NCBI GenBank assembly: GCA_017500935.1
Contig: JAFVXW010000018.1
Span: 36,051 to 100,050 of the forward strand
From: Lachnospiraceae bacterium
Lineage (GTDB): Bacteria; Bacillota; Clostridia; Lachnospirales; Lachnospiraceae
Length of the DNA stretch: 64,000 bases
Reading direction: 5' to 3'
Positions 63,984-64,000 of the stretch are shown piece by piece. A program made the position numbers and the translations under genes. Below the pieces are notes generated by a model, which worked only from the letters and a program-made list of their open reading frames with translations, was not told the origin of the DNA and did not search any database. How positions within the stretch are numbered: position 1 is the stretch's first letter; each line of letters begins with the position of its first letter.

Positions 63984-64000
63984 CTGGGCTAGCTGGATTC
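63984..64000 (-). tRNA. 3' end of a further tRNA (probably Gln), cut by the window
   Basis: On the minus strand the last bases form the start of a T-loop, a T-stem half CCAGC and an acceptor half TAGCCCA with discriminator G. The partner acceptor strand would be TGGGCTA, as in clostridial tRNA-Gln. The anticodon is outside the window, so the identity is inferred. Confidence 0.6.

Overview
The window reads as a chromosomal segment of a gut-type clostridium, most likely Lachnospiraceae. The grounds are moderate GC, strong GGAGG ribosome sites on nearly every gene, and family-typical small proteins (DUF4364, DUF4250, DUF1667, YitT, TIGR03915/TIGR03916). It also carries anaerobic signatures (a glycyl radical enzyme) and HrcA/CIRCE and LexA-type control sites. 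Most genes lie on the minus strand. No rRNA, complete IS element, prophage or CRISPR array is visible. The genus is not claimed.

Layout. 1-4.7 kb: a cut ABC exporter and a GlpA-like dehydrogenase / FAD oxidoreductase / DUF1667 trio. 4.7-11 kb: a phosphoribosyltransferase-like gene and a tightly packed run (unknown protein, two Sel1-repeat proteins of which one is frameshifted, DUF2156, M18 aminopeptidase). 11-16 kb: a PHP phosphoesterase, a hydrolase and a FadR-type regulator, divergent from a GPH symporter and a beta-lactamase-fold hydrolase. Mirror-image promoters there each carry a TGGTA-A-TACCA operator. 16-26 kb: an MFS exporter, a methyltransferase, an orphan glycyl radical enzyme, then a sugar operon (MGH1-like hydrolase, GH2 hydrolase, GPH symporter).

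26-37 kb: YitT, small unknowns, a PD-(D/E)XK-like gene, then housekeeping genes (prfA, prmC, DUF1385, rpmE, rho) and a plus-strand set (malic enzyme, TIGR01212 radical SAM, DUF4364). 37-46 kb: a glycerol-1-phosphate dehydrogenase fused to a propeller-like domain, a phosphodiesterase, rarA, a frameshifted Gfo/Idh oxidoreductase, a polysaccharide deacetylase, a nucleoside-hydrolase variant and a membrane-anchored MerR/YbjQ pair with a classic 19-bp-spacer promoter.

46-64 kb: clpB under CIRCE, two HTH-enzyme fusions, an Rpn-type nuclease, a collapsed pit/DUF47 phosphate-transport remnant, an M20 dipeptidase, a GH63-like hydrolase, a sigma/XRE pair, a DnaA-box cluster with iteron-like repeats, an Fe-S helicase, an SOS-boxed radical-SAM DNA repair pair, a YkgJ protein, tRNA-Lys and the end of another tRNA.

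The most striking non-coding structure is at 28,244-28,599. Twelve ACATGT-like palindromes are spaced 30/33/30/33 bp, a roughly 63-bp super-repeat of alternating orientation, directly upstream of the PD-(D/E)XK-like gene. I know of no named element that matches it.
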